Source: Actinomycetaceae bacterium (GTDB lineage Bacteria; Actinomycetota; Actinomycetes; Actinomycetales; Actinomycetaceae). From it: a stretch of DNA of 64,000 bases. The DNA lies in the NCBI GenBank assembly GCA_028724905.1, contig JAQYTG010000001.1, forward strand, positions 33,590 to 97,589. The letters are read 5' to 3'. Positions within the stretch are counted from its first letter, which is position 1. Every line of letters begins with the position of its first letter. Positions 48,801 through 55,762 of this stretch are shown one piece after another. The notes beneath the pieces were generated by a model, which was given only the letters and a program-made list of their open reading frames with translations, had not been told where the DNA came from and did not search any database. The position numbers and the translations under genes were made by a program.

Positions 48801-48859
48801 GTCAGCAAGTTCGTGCGTGAGTTCGTGAGCCCGTTGCCTTGCTTCATGTCAGATTTCAA
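42860..48859 (-). CDS. nanH: Wall-anchored sialidase fused to GH123/DUF4091-like glycosidase
   Basis: 1999-residue modular surface enzyme. Residues 11-59 are TN-rich tetrapeptide repeats, then a signal peptide (MRIALSC... to ARA, 60-88). GH33 sialidase follows (about 95-450): YRIP at 112-115 with the first catalytic Arg, and five Asp boxes (149, 219, 280, 328, 389). Two beta domains (about 465-690) precede a GH123-like region (about 700-1200) with an Asp-Glu pair in LMFDEQSE (1035-1036) and a DUF4091 end (GDEYVVYPG). A CBM32/F5-8C-like module lies at 1352-1505, Ig-like modules at about 1510-1880, a Pro/Glu-rich wall stretch, then LARSG (1965-1969), a membrane segment and KRGQRC. The start is TTG 48859 or ATG 48847. 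It releases Neu5Ac, and probably beta-GalNAc, from host glycans for the nan operon. Confidence 0.9.
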   Translation of the reverse strand: MKSDMKQGNGLTNSRTNLLTNTLTNPLTRRLTNKFTNRLANPPTNALTNKPTNPLTRRLMRIALSCACVLSVVAVGLVTPVGAIPARAEENPLGTTVILNKWYDGITKAARYRIPALTQATNGDLLAFYDMRPNMDDLPANIGVVMRRSKDGGHTWGPVQTVRYEAGRAGNGDPSVLVDRETGRIFVFYAGSVTAGFSGASASNTEGDPSTMQVLYSYSDDNGSTWRHKNITQEAKDSSWGGIFAASGEGIQLRSEQYKGRLVQQYVVNASGTKVVSLYSDDHGENWQFGTPSTVAADENKAVELSDGRLMMSGRVSGAGGMRMVAFSDDGGATWGGRQLDGQQIDPTSNGTILRVYPDAALDDPKAKMLMLLNSEDPNIRRNVSAKISCDNGATWPGRLTIDPDEAEYVTGTPIFDASGQATGKVGVLYERAGYVEIAYTSVDTTKMNTLCAPISAKNAGQETSAANRGTFTAGARVQYRVDITNQTGAQIPAGTLAITGTDGVWTQVDTAQVPAIEAGASSRVAVPITIPTSVAGNRMLKATYTADGKTSQQYLFLTVTAARGARANPQVKIEPYLDAIYNDKNGDSGYSPVGDNAVVWARVTNTGNVPITNTQVSANSSFTNIAACKWSGAIPAGESRMCAGNLSSALLRHVFTQQEVNSGSWQPTFTVSANSSAGQVRHTSNRLRVDFDTTSPDLSGISGTDAAGAKVYVPTGDFQSSSYLRMPTEQVNSWLLPDGHDLGLEMAKDNRTSAQLVVNLPMPGQLSAEVSDAPGVTWEISYPSEIKNGNNGALTGGSTIDPLRTAAPQIEAGKNQSVWFVAHVAPDAPTGIIEQIITLKLDGEVIGSYPVRTSVRDVQLLAHDKRPFILDLWWHPDAIADWYGDDLWSDEHFEHMKPYLRELADAQQDVINIVINDDPWKLENGHPQTNSHYKPAVEWSFDGTDYSFDFTVFDKLVTAHEEAGINGPIHLFSMVNFRQLDRLTYLDIRTGQLVDKRVNVGDADYNKAWGQFLNALKAHLDEKGWFDRTSLMFDEQSEAIMNRVHAILEEIAPQWQGKLAAAADAVNEVDLTPYSAISYQIINSVPDSLIRERREAGEQTLLYTWAQPLKPNLITPSPLMSARNLSWIVGKKDLDGFLRWTFNSWPEDVYSNPTFMYTQGDEYVVYPGGTKDSPEAGPVSAMRWEVFQDGIDDAEIIREAKRTIGVDMDEVNRVIAGVGDTNTDSAPHWGAMVGARSILLNMIGEQEDDDPTMTASAESTKVVPGSPVKITVKVKAPISADLDPLTVTPQLPPGWQITPAPGSTGPIRAGQTGVLEFWVANNYGSGDATIRFTADAGGDQLSAEVGLNAAVNACVRAGLDGHNYGANSEEPTQGLPNEGPVRLAFDGQTSTHWHSAWNGHAYPIEAWWKTDAVAGQEICSVQYQQRQSGTNGNASAANIYTSPDGVSWTKVASVNPRDTRDVQSFDLPAGTTGPWVKFSITAATSTVTGNNFGSAAEFAAMKRVGATPGITITDEVAADGTATRTYEIPDNSISYVVNGEAKAPGTYTAQPGEQISVAMNGLAEHGYVLPEGAVPDWEHTFLAPSVNGNDASVEPGSQLPAGMRLTLAGNGGAVTYALSAGAPDWLNLAEDGTLTGTVPEDAELGAITVPFTVTEVVSDDANLPAVPGTFSARGQILINVVDPAADAPAALDPSVGADEIPAEVGKASTSAAVGFVMEADGTSAQKPEGAVFALAPDAPAQAQIDPGTGVVTFTPSEDQYGQKVSVKVLVTYPQEYVESDPSDEFTLIFAVAARPVAPDAVIADVANVAASVGSAIADIALSVENGEITSVSGLPAGLQWAEGKISGTPTAAGTFTVTVSARNADGKVSTMTFNIVVEQRPVVDPENPGSSGDPEQPVDPVQPGDPEEPEQPEQPVDPETPGSSDDPEAPAPGEPSSGGSGAGTSILKPEKPAVAGNLDADPSLARSGSTTATLVGLAVLLMLVGAGFAASGKRGQRC
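48693..48836. repeat. 12-bp minisatellite in the sialidase 5' end
   Basis: About twelve degenerate units of GTCAGCGGGTTC type, in 12-bp register, encode the (L/P/F)-T-N-x tetrapeptides before the signal peptide. Copy-number change would keep the frame. Confidence 0.8.
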
Positions 48860-49064
48860 CCTTCACCTTTGAGGGTCTACATATTCACTGCAAAATGTAA
48901 CAGAAAAGTCCACATTCAACTACTCACACTTCATCCGCAAGAGCACAGCAGACATATTCCGAGCACAGACGTTGCGCTATCTGAATATGTTGTCACCACG
49001 CAGTCACCGATAAGACACAGATGTTTTCGTGCCTGAACTGCGATACGTATTGAATATTCGGCCA

Positions 49065-49357
49065 TTAAAAGCTTTCTTCCAGAGCATTAAACACGTCGTC
49101 TGTATCTTCGGAATCAGCAGAAAGTTCTTGAGAGTATCCGGTGCTCATAAATGAGTTAAAAGCTGCTTCGCCTATGGAATCACGGGCGGAGAGCCCGCTT
49201 GGAATGGTGAGGAGAAAGGGATCCCTTTGCGCATAACAATTTGGCAATAGAATGTGCTGATAGCCGTTGCTCGAGGAATCTCTATCGCCTCTAGGATTTC
49301 TTCGGCCTTCACCTTCACTTCTTCTGAGATGCGGATATGTACGCTTGCGGTTTTTAT
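49065..49357 (-). pseudogene. RelB/DinJ antitoxin, frameshifted and without start codon
   Basis: The first part reads KTASVHIRISEEVKVKAEEI...FYCQIVMRKGIPF, a clear RelB/DinJ antitoxin. The rest (LLTIPSGLSARDSIGEAAFN...DDVFNALEE) is in another frame, so one base was lost just after IPF near 49225. The expected ATG before KTAS reads ATA (49355-49357), with AGGAG still present upstream. No RelE toxin follows. The module is a remnant. Confidence 0.75.
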
Positions 49358-49911
49358 AACGGTGTTTCTCCTACAGCTTTCTATTAAGGATAGCGTAGAC
49401 AGATATATCGCATAATGCGGCACAAATAAAGAGAATCGCATAGTACGGCGGGCACGTATTTGCCGAGGAGCGGTAAGGGTATGCCAAACGGCAAAGGCGT
49501 CTACACTTTAGGTACGAAGATAAAGGCATCTATGCGATCTGCGCTCCCACCCCTGGGTCGCACTCGCTTCCACCTTCCTCACCCACCTCAGAAGTATAGA
49601 AGCTCAAAGATTCTATATCCCCGGATCGCTCGGAAACAGAGACGTTCATTCTGATACATCGCCGACTGGGAGTGCTTGATGTAGATGCTCGCTGGGTGGT
49701 GCAGTTAGGTGCAAAGCCTGTGGCAGACGCGAACTAGCATTCACGCAAGCTGGATTACTAATACGAACTCCTGATCAATACGCTGCACCCCATGCTGATG
49801 ATGGGGTGCAGCGCCGTCCTTTCGTCAATGTATCAAATGAGCATGGGTGGAGATGGAAGCGTCGAAGCCAGTATCAGACTCCGCGTCGAGAAAAGATGCC
49901 GCCAAGGTACA
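49358..49911. other. Intergenic region with hairpin
   Basis: A short open frame at 49460-49654 has no recognisable features. A 12-bp hairpin GCTGCACCCCAT/ATGGGGTGCAGC (49782-49793, 49801-49812) lies downstream of the DUF3021 gene and is its probable terminator. Confidence 0.55.
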
Positions 49912-50379
49912 TCACGACAGTTGATTATTGATACGTTTCACCTCAGCTCGAGTTGAAAGGAAGATGCCAAGCCATATCAGAAGATAAACGACGGCGATCG
50001 TGCCGATAATACCAAGGAGCTCGATTCCGCTAGTCCACCATTTCAGGTATGCCCCAGCGGCTAAACCAGTGATCAAAATGATTCCAAAATGCATAGCCGA
50101 GGTAAGCACCAGTGGGCGCGTTTGGTTCTTGTAAAGGATTCCTGCGAATGCACACACTACGCCATAAAGGGCATATATCATTCTTTCGATCAGCACGGCA
50201 TTGTTGCTGTTTTGGAACTGCTCTAGGAAAGCAGGCACGCCCGGAGAGTAACCGGCTCCGGCGATGTAGGAGAAGATGTAGGAGAAAATGAGCTCGATAG
50301 TGGTGCCGATCGTTACCCCGATGGCGGCTCCGGTGATAGTGAACCCTATAAGCTGTTTCGTCGTCATGGTACGTGCCAT
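49912..50379 (-). CDS. DUF3021-like four-helix membrane protein
   Basis: 155-residue protein with four membrane segments (LIGFTITGAAIGVTIGTTIE, MIYALYGVVCAFAGILY, FGIILITGLAAGAYLKWW, IGTIAVVYLLIWLGIFL) and a short polar tail. It fits the DUF3021 family, which is habitually encoded next to a LytTR-only regulator. In such LytTR regulatory systems the membrane protein restrains the regulator. The gene follows the LytTR gene after 79 bases in the same direction, so they form one operon. Confidence 0.78.
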   Translation of the reverse strand: MARTMTTKQLIGFTITGAAIGVTIGTTIELIFSYIFSYIAGAGYSPGVPAFLEQFQNSNNAVLIERMIYALYGVVCAFAGILYKNQTRPLVLTSAMHFGIILITGLAAGAYLKWWTSGIELLGIIGTIAVVYLLIWLGIFLSTRAEVKRINNQLS

Positions 50380-50458
50380 GGTAGTTGCCTCGTTTTCTTA
50401 TTTGTGTTGCTGGGTAGCGGGGATGCGTGGCGCCAGGAAGGCGCTATTTCTAGGGAAT

Positions 50459-50899
50459 CTATAGGCCAAACGCCGTCTTAAAATTCTTGAGGTGACGGCG
50501 TGCCACAAAGAAGCGAGAGCCGTCTTTGAGATGCACGGAAATCGTGGCTGAGATAGACAAATCGAGCCGATCGATGGCGGAGATATTCACTATTTCTGAC
50601 TGCGATATACGCACGAATTGATCGTGCGGAAGGAGGTTTTCCACCTCGTAAAGCCTTGCTTTTACTCGCCAATCTCCACTGGGTGTGCGCGCATACACGG
50701 ATTTGTCTTTTGTGAAGACCGCTGAAACTGTACGAAAGTCGAGCGGGATGGCTTCTTGATTTCGGGTACCTACAAGGCGGTTCGTATGGCGCTTAGAAGC
50801 TATCGCCTGGATAGCTCTCACGTCGTCGTCGATCTCGCTCGCCGTCACTACTACTTGAGTCTCCGGCGTAGCAGGATCGATCTTTAGAATCAGCTTCAT
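50459..50899 (-). CDS. LytTR-domain DNA-binding regulator without receiver
   Basis: 146-residue regulator. The C-terminal two-thirds is a LytTR domain (RTVSAVFTKDKSVYARTPSGD, LPHDQFVRISQSEIVN, ...LKDGSRFFVARRHLKNFKTAF). There is no receiver domain, so activity is probably set by the DUF3021 membrane partner. Direct 23-bp repeats at 50925-50978 lie just upstream of the start. LytTR proteins bind direct repeats spaced about two helical turns apart, so these are a likely autoregulatory site. Confidence 0.85.
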   Translation of the reverse strand: MKLILKIDPATPETQVVVTASEIDDDVRAIQAIASKRHTNRLVGTRNQEAIPLDFRTVSAVFTKDKSVYARTPSGDWRVKARLYEVENLLPHDQFVRISQSEIVNISAIDRLDLSISATISVHLKDGSRFFVARRHLKNFKTAFGL

Positions 50900-50924
50900 G
50901 CTCTCGTCTATCGTTCGATGGTTC

Positions 50925-50978
50925 GTTTGGTTATTGCCAATCGGCTAGTTTGGTTGCTGCCAATCAGTTCGTTTGGCC
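50925..50978. promoter_or_regulatory. 23-bp direct repeats upstream of the LytTR gene
   Basis: Units 50925-50947 and 50948-50970 read GTTTGGTT(A/G)(T/C)TGCCAATC, with a partial third (GTTTGGCC) at 50971. Each also contains the dyad TTGG-N6-CCAA. Confidence 0.6.
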
Positions 50979-51150
50979 TCAAAACCAGTAAAACGAAAGT
51001 ACTGAGCTTGCGTCCAGCCTCGCGCGATAAGCGGCGCGTTACGGGTGCTCATCGAGGAGAAATTGATGACGGCGCTTACTGGTGGGAGTGGCATGGTGCT
51101 TGGTAGAGCGAGGTGGCGAAGCGGAGATCTGCCGAGACTGCTCGCAGGAT

Positions 51151-51666
51151 CTAGTATCCGGCGAGTTTCTTCCACTTCCTAATCTTCGTACGGAAGGTAG
51201 TAAATGGTGCAACGGTGTTGATGTGCACCCATTTCCACACTGGCCAAGCCGAGGGGGTAGACGACGCCCACGCCCGCTGGTGTGAGTCGAAGAGTTCAGT
51301 TTGTGTAAAGCTACCTACCAGTTCGATTACGTCGCTCAGTAAAGAGTGAAATGCGCCGACGAGTTCGGTAGGGGACGCGCCCTCCCAGCGCTGATAGAAC
51401 GCGTCGTATAGACTGCCGAGTTGATTCCATTTATACCCTGGTGCAGGAGTCACTACCTTAGCGCCTGCTTGTTCGCTGCGCTCCCACCCGAGAAGCAGAT
51501 CCATCCATCCAAGCTGATAGGCAACCATCTGGCGCGGCGTGCGATCCAGGCCATCAATGAGGCGATCCCAATCGTCGTCAGGTATATCGGCGAACTCGCC
51601 GATAAAAAGTTTGCCACGCTTGGCAATTTCTGCGGCTAGCTCCGCGCCAGAGTCATACGACCTCAC
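51151..51666 (-). CDS. ClbS/DfsB family protein, copy 2
   Basis: 171-residue paralogue of the protein at 1462-1977, very similar throughout, including the same GTG start and GGGAGG site and the C-terminal FRTKIRKWKKLAG. The similarity extends to DNA level, so the duplication is recent. It lies in a region of decayed mobile DNA. Function as for copy 1: possible small-molecule or genotoxin protection, unproven. Confidence 0.85.
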   Translation of the reverse strand: MRSYDSGAELAAEIAKRGKLFIGEFADIPDDDWDRLIDGLDRTPRQMVAYQLGWMDLLLGWERSEQAGAKVVTPAPGYKWNQLGSLYDAFYQRWEGASPTELVGAFHSLLSDVIELVGSFTQTELFDSHQRAWASSTPSAWPVWKWVHINTVAPFTTFRTKIRKWKKLAGY

Positions 51667-51725
51667 TGCGTGTACCCTCCCCGAAGTGGCTCATTTCTCG
51701 GCATCGGCGCATTCGCGCTTCGCGT

Positions 51726-51795
51726 CAATCGCAGGAAAACGCTCGTGCACGTTTTCTGATCCGCGATTGCATCCCGGGTTCGACTCCCGCGTGTC
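51726..51795 (+). other. tRNA-like 3' fragment (possible attachment-site remnant)
   Basis: GGGTTCGACTCCCG resembles a tRNA T arm and is followed by a terminator hairpin, but no matching 5' acceptor or anticodon arm is found upstream. Instead a long imperfect hairpin (CAATCGC...GCGATTG, 51726-51769) precedes it. Confidence 0.35.
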
Positions 51796-51802
51796 GACCT
51801 AC

Positions 51803-51841
51803 GACAACAGCGAGCAGGCGTGAAACCTACTCGCTGTCGTC
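51803..51841 (+). terminator. Hairpin following the tRNA-like fragment
   Basis: GACAACAGCGAG (51803-51814) pairs at 11 of 12 positions with CTCGCTGTCGTC (51830-51841). Confidence 0.5.
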
Positions 51842-52028
51842 AAGAAACGATGACCTCGCATTTGATAAGGATGACATCGAGAATGATAAATGCCAGGTTG
51901 CGTTAGCGAGTATGCCTTAAGGGGGTCAAGAAAACTGCTTGCGTTAGCGAGTGTATAGCGCGTTAGCCCTGACCTGCGGAAACGCTCCCGAGCTCTAATG
52001 CCTCCCCCCGCCGTTCCGCTTTCTGGGC

Positions 52029-53116
52029 ATGAGAAAAGCCCGTCCGCGCACTCAAGCACGAACGAGCCAGAATCTTCATCTCAGATCTAAAGCTGCACGC
52101 TCACTTCCTCGCAACACGGAACACGAACCGGATCGTATCCTCATCCACGATATCGACCCGCAGACCTACCTGTCAGATTTACTGGTCACTACTTGCCCTG
52201 ACATGCTCGCAACGATGTTGCAAGCCTCCATTAACCAGTTGCTATCAGCTCAGGCTGACAGCCAATGCGGGGCTGATTATGCAACCGTGTCCACGGACAG
52301 GATCAACCAGCGTAACGGGTATCGCCACCGCCAACTCGATACACGCCTTGGCACACCGAATATCGAGATACCAAAACTACGCAAGGGCACATACTTCCCC
52401 TCTTGGCTCTTAAACAACGGCCCGTACTACTACCTAGCCTGCGATGCACTGACGATGAAGGTCCGCGAAGGCGGACGAGTGGTGAAAACCTCGGTCTTAT
52501 AAGCAACCGGCGTGAACAAAGAAGGCTACCGCGAACTACTAGGCATGCAGGTAGCCACCAGCGAGTCCGAAGCTTCCTGGACAGCATTCTTCGGCGATCT
52601 TCACACCCGCAGCCTTACACAGGCTTTCATGATCACCTCTGATGCTCATCTGGGTATCCAAGCCGCGATCGCTGCCGTGTTACCAACAGCGTCTTGGCAA
52701 CGATGCCGGACCCATTTCGCTAAGAACTTATCAGAGATGGTCTCGAAAACACAGTGGCCAGCCCTATCAGGGATCTTCCATGCAATCTTTCAACAGCCCG
52801 ATGCCAAAGCAACCTGGGACCAAGCCCGCGAGGCCATAACCCACTGCCATAACCGTTACCCCGACGTCGGTGATTATCTCGAACAAGCCCTCGATGACCT
52901 TCTAGCCTTTACCGCAGCCCCCAAAGCTGTTTGGACAAAGATCTGGTCAACAACCCCACCGAACGACTTAACCGCGAAATCCGTCGCCTCAGTGACGTCG
53001 TAGGTATATTCCCCGACCGCCAAGCAATCACCAGGCTCATCGGAGCCTTCCTATCCGAACAAAACGAGGAATGGAGCCAGCAAAAACGCTACATCTCACT
53101 GACCGTCCTCGAATAA
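52029..53116 (+). pseudogene. IS256-family (mutator) transposase, nonsense and frameshift
   Basis: Recognisable IS256-type transposase. The middle reads RNGYRHRQLDTRLG, then a stop at 52500-52502 interrupts the frame after GGRVVKTSVL; the same frame resumes with ATGVNKEGYRELLGMQVATS and SDAHLGIQAA, SWQRCRTHFAKN. Near 52950 one base is missing, and the end (NNPTERLNREIRRLSDVVGIFPDR) is in another frame. It is inactive. The likely right terminal repeat ends near 53215 (GGACTTGACC), about 25 bases before the CRISPR array. The left end is not clear. Confidence 0.85.
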
Positions 53117-53238
53117 ACAACCCACACCATCCCCCCAAACCACCATCAACAACAACTAAAGCAATCATGACACCCTAATCGAAAGAACAGATACACCACT
53201 CAAACGGACTTGACCCGCTTCAGAGATTCGCGGAACAC

Positions 53239-54304
53239 GGCTCATCCCCGCCTGCGCGGGGAACACCAATAAACTCACCAAATATGAGCTTGTGGATGAG
53301 GCTCATCCCCGCCTGCGCGGGGAACACGGCTTAGATGGCGTTCTGTATCCACCTTGGCTGGGCTCATCCCCGCCTGCGCGGGGAACACGGCATGGTTGGG
53401 ATACGGTAGCCGCCCATCGGGGGCTCATCCCCGCCTGCGCGGGGAACACGCAGAGGTGTTCCTCTATGGCACACGCTCGCAAGGCTCATCCCCGCCTGCG
53501 CGGGGAACACGATGGCCTCGCAGGTGTCGCCACTATCAGCCACGGCTCATCCCCGCCTGCGCGGGGAACACTTTTTCTGCAGGGTGGTTGAGTGCGGTCA
53601 TGCGGGCTCATCCCCGCCTGCGCGGGGAACACTTGGTGACGCACTAGCACCGGTGATTACGATGCGGCTCATCCCCGCCTGCGCGGGGAACACTCGATTT
53701 AATGACCCCAACACGCTGGAAATAAGGCTCATCCCCGCCTGCGCGGGGAACACGCCGATCTGGGTTGCTCGGCGTGCTTTCATGTGGGCTCATCCCCGCC
53801 TGCGCGGGGAACACCGCTTGACTTTATTTCATCCTAGCTTTACTCTCGGCTCATCCCCGCCTGCGCGGGGAACACTGCGAGCCGGTCTGAATGGTCGTCC
53901 AGGCGGGAGGGCTCATCCCCGCCTGCGCGGGGAACACCGCTTGCTAATCCAGCGTGCGCTCAAATGCCCGGGCTCATCCCCGCCTGCGCGGGGAACACTC
54001 TGGCCAAATCAAACGCCTCCACGAAGAGCACGGCTCATCCCCGCCTGCGCGGGGAACACCAAGCCCGCCGCGCCGAGGCCAAGTAGAAGCCCGGCTCATC
54101 CCCGCCTGCGCGGGGAACACGCACCTCGTTAATGTTCTTGTTGAAGAATTTTGGGCTCATCCCCGCCTGCGCGGGGAACACAGTTAATCAGGTGTCGTGC
54201 GGTGGCTGCGTTCGGGCTCATCCCCGCCTGCGCGGGGAACACTTACGGTCTCGTGCTTCTTGGATCGCCCTGAACGGGCTCATCCCCGCCTGCGCGGGGA
54301 ACAC
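53239..54304 (-). CRISPR. Type I-E CRISPR array, 18 repeats and 17 spacers
   Basis: Repeat of 28 bases (on the plus strand GGCTCATCCCCGCC...GGGGAACAC), identical in all 18 copies. Period is 61; spacers are 33 nt except one of 32 (before the repeat at 53726) and two of 34 (before 53910 and 54277). In crRNA sense (minus strand) the repeat is GTGTT, a 6-bp stem CCCCGC/GCGGGG with loop GCAG, then ATGAGCC, the expected 5' handle after Cas6e cleavage. The leader lies on the cas2 side, so transcription runs right to left. The trailer end lies next to a dead IS256 element. Confidence 0.98.
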
Positions 54305-54475
54305 TCTTGCTGACCAGTGCGTCTACCGCCAGCTCCTCGATTATACATCTAACCTATTTCGGCCTAACTGGAGGTTACCCAACGAACGTTTCCCGATCTG
54401 ATCTGCACATCACTATCGCACACAGTCCACGATGCGCGAGCTGTCACCGGTTCGAACGCCCGAACAGTTCAGCAG
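54305..54475 (-). promoter_or_regulatory. CRISPR leader with pre-crRNA promoter
   Basis: About 170 bases between cas2 and the first repeat. A consensus -10 TATAAT (minus strand, 54340-54345) would start transcription about 30 bases before the first repeat. Confidence 0.6.
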
Positions 54476-54823
54476 TTATCGATACTTTTTGCGCTGATGC
54501 CTCGCAGTCGACCAACCAGTTCTTCGCTGACTGGTTGAATGCTTCTGCCCAGCATCTGGCCGAATCATTAAGGTCAAACCATCAAAGTCTGTAGGATCCC
54601 AATCGTGCCGATGGGTTCGAAACATCATTCCCTGCTCGTTATTCGCAGAGCAGACCATGATTGCCCGGCCGTCTTTGCAAAGCGCGACGGTACGCGCCCA
54701 GATCTGCTCTCGTATCCGCGCGCTTGGAGTTCCCACGAACACTCCTGGCGCGATCTCCATCAGCCATTTCGTGAGATCACCCCGCAAACCTGCGGGTACG
54801 GCGGTCACAGTGAGAACAAGCAT
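54476..54823 (-). CDS. cas2: CRISPR-associated endonuclease Cas2e
   Basis: 115-residue type I-E Cas2. The start MLVLTVTAVPAGLRGDLTKW and the segment PGVFVGTPSARIREQIW are typical of Cas2e. It forms the Cas1-Cas2 integrase that inserts spacers. It begins 10 bases after cas1 and is the last gene of the cas operon, next to the leader. The C-terminal 25 residues are basic. Confidence 0.95.
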   Translation of the reverse strand: MLVLTVTAVPAGLRGDLTKWLMEIAPGVFVGTPSARIREQIWARTVALCKDGRAIMVCSANNEQGMMFRTHRHDWDPTDFDGLTLMIRPDAGQKHSTSQRRTGWSTARHQRKKYR

Positions 54824-54833
54824 CTTATCAACC

Positions 54834-55760
54834 TCACGTCCCCCAATTGATTCCAGCAGGAATCACTTCAAGATCGCTCCAGAGGTACAAGTCAACGTCA
54901 ACATATGCGTCATCTTCCGAGATATCCATAACCTCTTGAACATCGCGAACCATCCGTTGCATAAGCCGCGCAGAAACCACCTTGTCTCGGATACGTTTGC
55001 GCACGTTGAGTTCGTCGCCTTTCGCGCTTTCCGCAACCGCTTCAAAAGCAGCAGGAATAGAGATTTCTGCCTTATAAAGATCGGCGACGTCGTACACGAA
55101 CGCACGATCAGTGCCCGAGTGGATAATCCCGAGTGCGGGTATGAAACCAAGCCCGACGATCACTGCATGGGCAATTCCATACAACGCCGCCGACCCTTCA
55201 GTTAACGCCCGATTGATCGGATCACCCGCTTCGAAATCGTTCGGGTCATAAGACCGTCGCGTCCATTGAACCCCCGTGCGTTGAGCCTCAACGGAGTAGA
55301 TCGTTTTCATCCGTGCGCCCTCCCTGCCTCGAAGCTGCGCCATGGTCAACTCTTCGACATCTTCGTCAGGAAATCTCTTAGCATACATTCGCCGAGCGCA
55401 TCTTAATCGCGAGCGCTGGTTCGACCAGACTTTCGCGTGTGCCTCAGCGAATTTTGCTGTCTTCGCAGCCGGCCGACCATGAGCATAGTAGCGAACGCCT
55501 TTCGCTCCCACCCATACCACTGACGTCCCGGCGTCGCCCAGAAGCGCCATCGCCGCATAGGTCACCTTTGTTCCGGGATCCATAAGTACGACGGCGATCT
55601 GGGTCGCCGGAACGTGAGCGATTCCGCGTGAATCCTGAATGGTGAGAGCATTGCCATCCCTGTTGATCACCGCCCGTTCGACGTAAAGAAAAGAGATCCT
55701 GTTCTCCATCCTCGTCAATAAGAGGCGATCTATAGGTGTGCTACTCGGATTATCCGACAT
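54834..55760 (-). CDS. cas1: CRISPR-associated integrase Cas1e
   Basis: 308-residue Cas1 of type I-E. Likely metal ligands are Glu147 (RGREGAR), His214 (GIIHSGTD) and Asp224/Asp227 (FVYDVADLYK), all present. It catalyses spacer integration with Cas2. It starts two bases after the cas6e stop, so translation is coupled. Confidence 0.97.
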   Translation of the reverse strand: MSDNPSSTPIDRLLLTRMENRISFLYVERAVINRDGNALTIQDSRGIAHVPATQIAVVLMDPGTKVTYAAMALLGDAGTSVVWVGAKGVRYYAHGRPAAKTAKFAEAHAKVWSNQRSRLRCARRMYAKRFPDEDVEELTMAQLRGREGARMKTIYSVEAQRTGVQWTRRSYDPNDFEAGDPINRALTEGSAALYGIAHAVIVGLGFIPALGIIHSGTDRAFVYDVADLYKAEISIPAAFEAVAESAKGDELNVRKRIRDKVVSARLMQRMVRDVQEVMDISEDDAYVDVDLYLWSDLEVIPAGINWGT

Positions 55761-55762
55761 GA

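Noticed and set aside
49460..49654. 64-residue plus-strand open frame
   Set aside because: Basic, low-information sequence with no convincing start context.
51921..51960. Left terminal repeat of the IS256-like element (GGTCAAG...)
   Set aside because: Shares only short blocks with the right end and differs in length; no target duplication found, so the boundary was not called.
53292..54401. Plus-strand open frames with repeated AHPRLRGEH and SSPPARG peptides
   Set aside because: They are translations of the CRISPR repeats, not genes.
54445..54470. GGTTCGAAC in the CRISPR leader, resembling a tRNA T loop
   Set aside because: The flanks do not pair as a T stem and no cloverleaf can be drawn.
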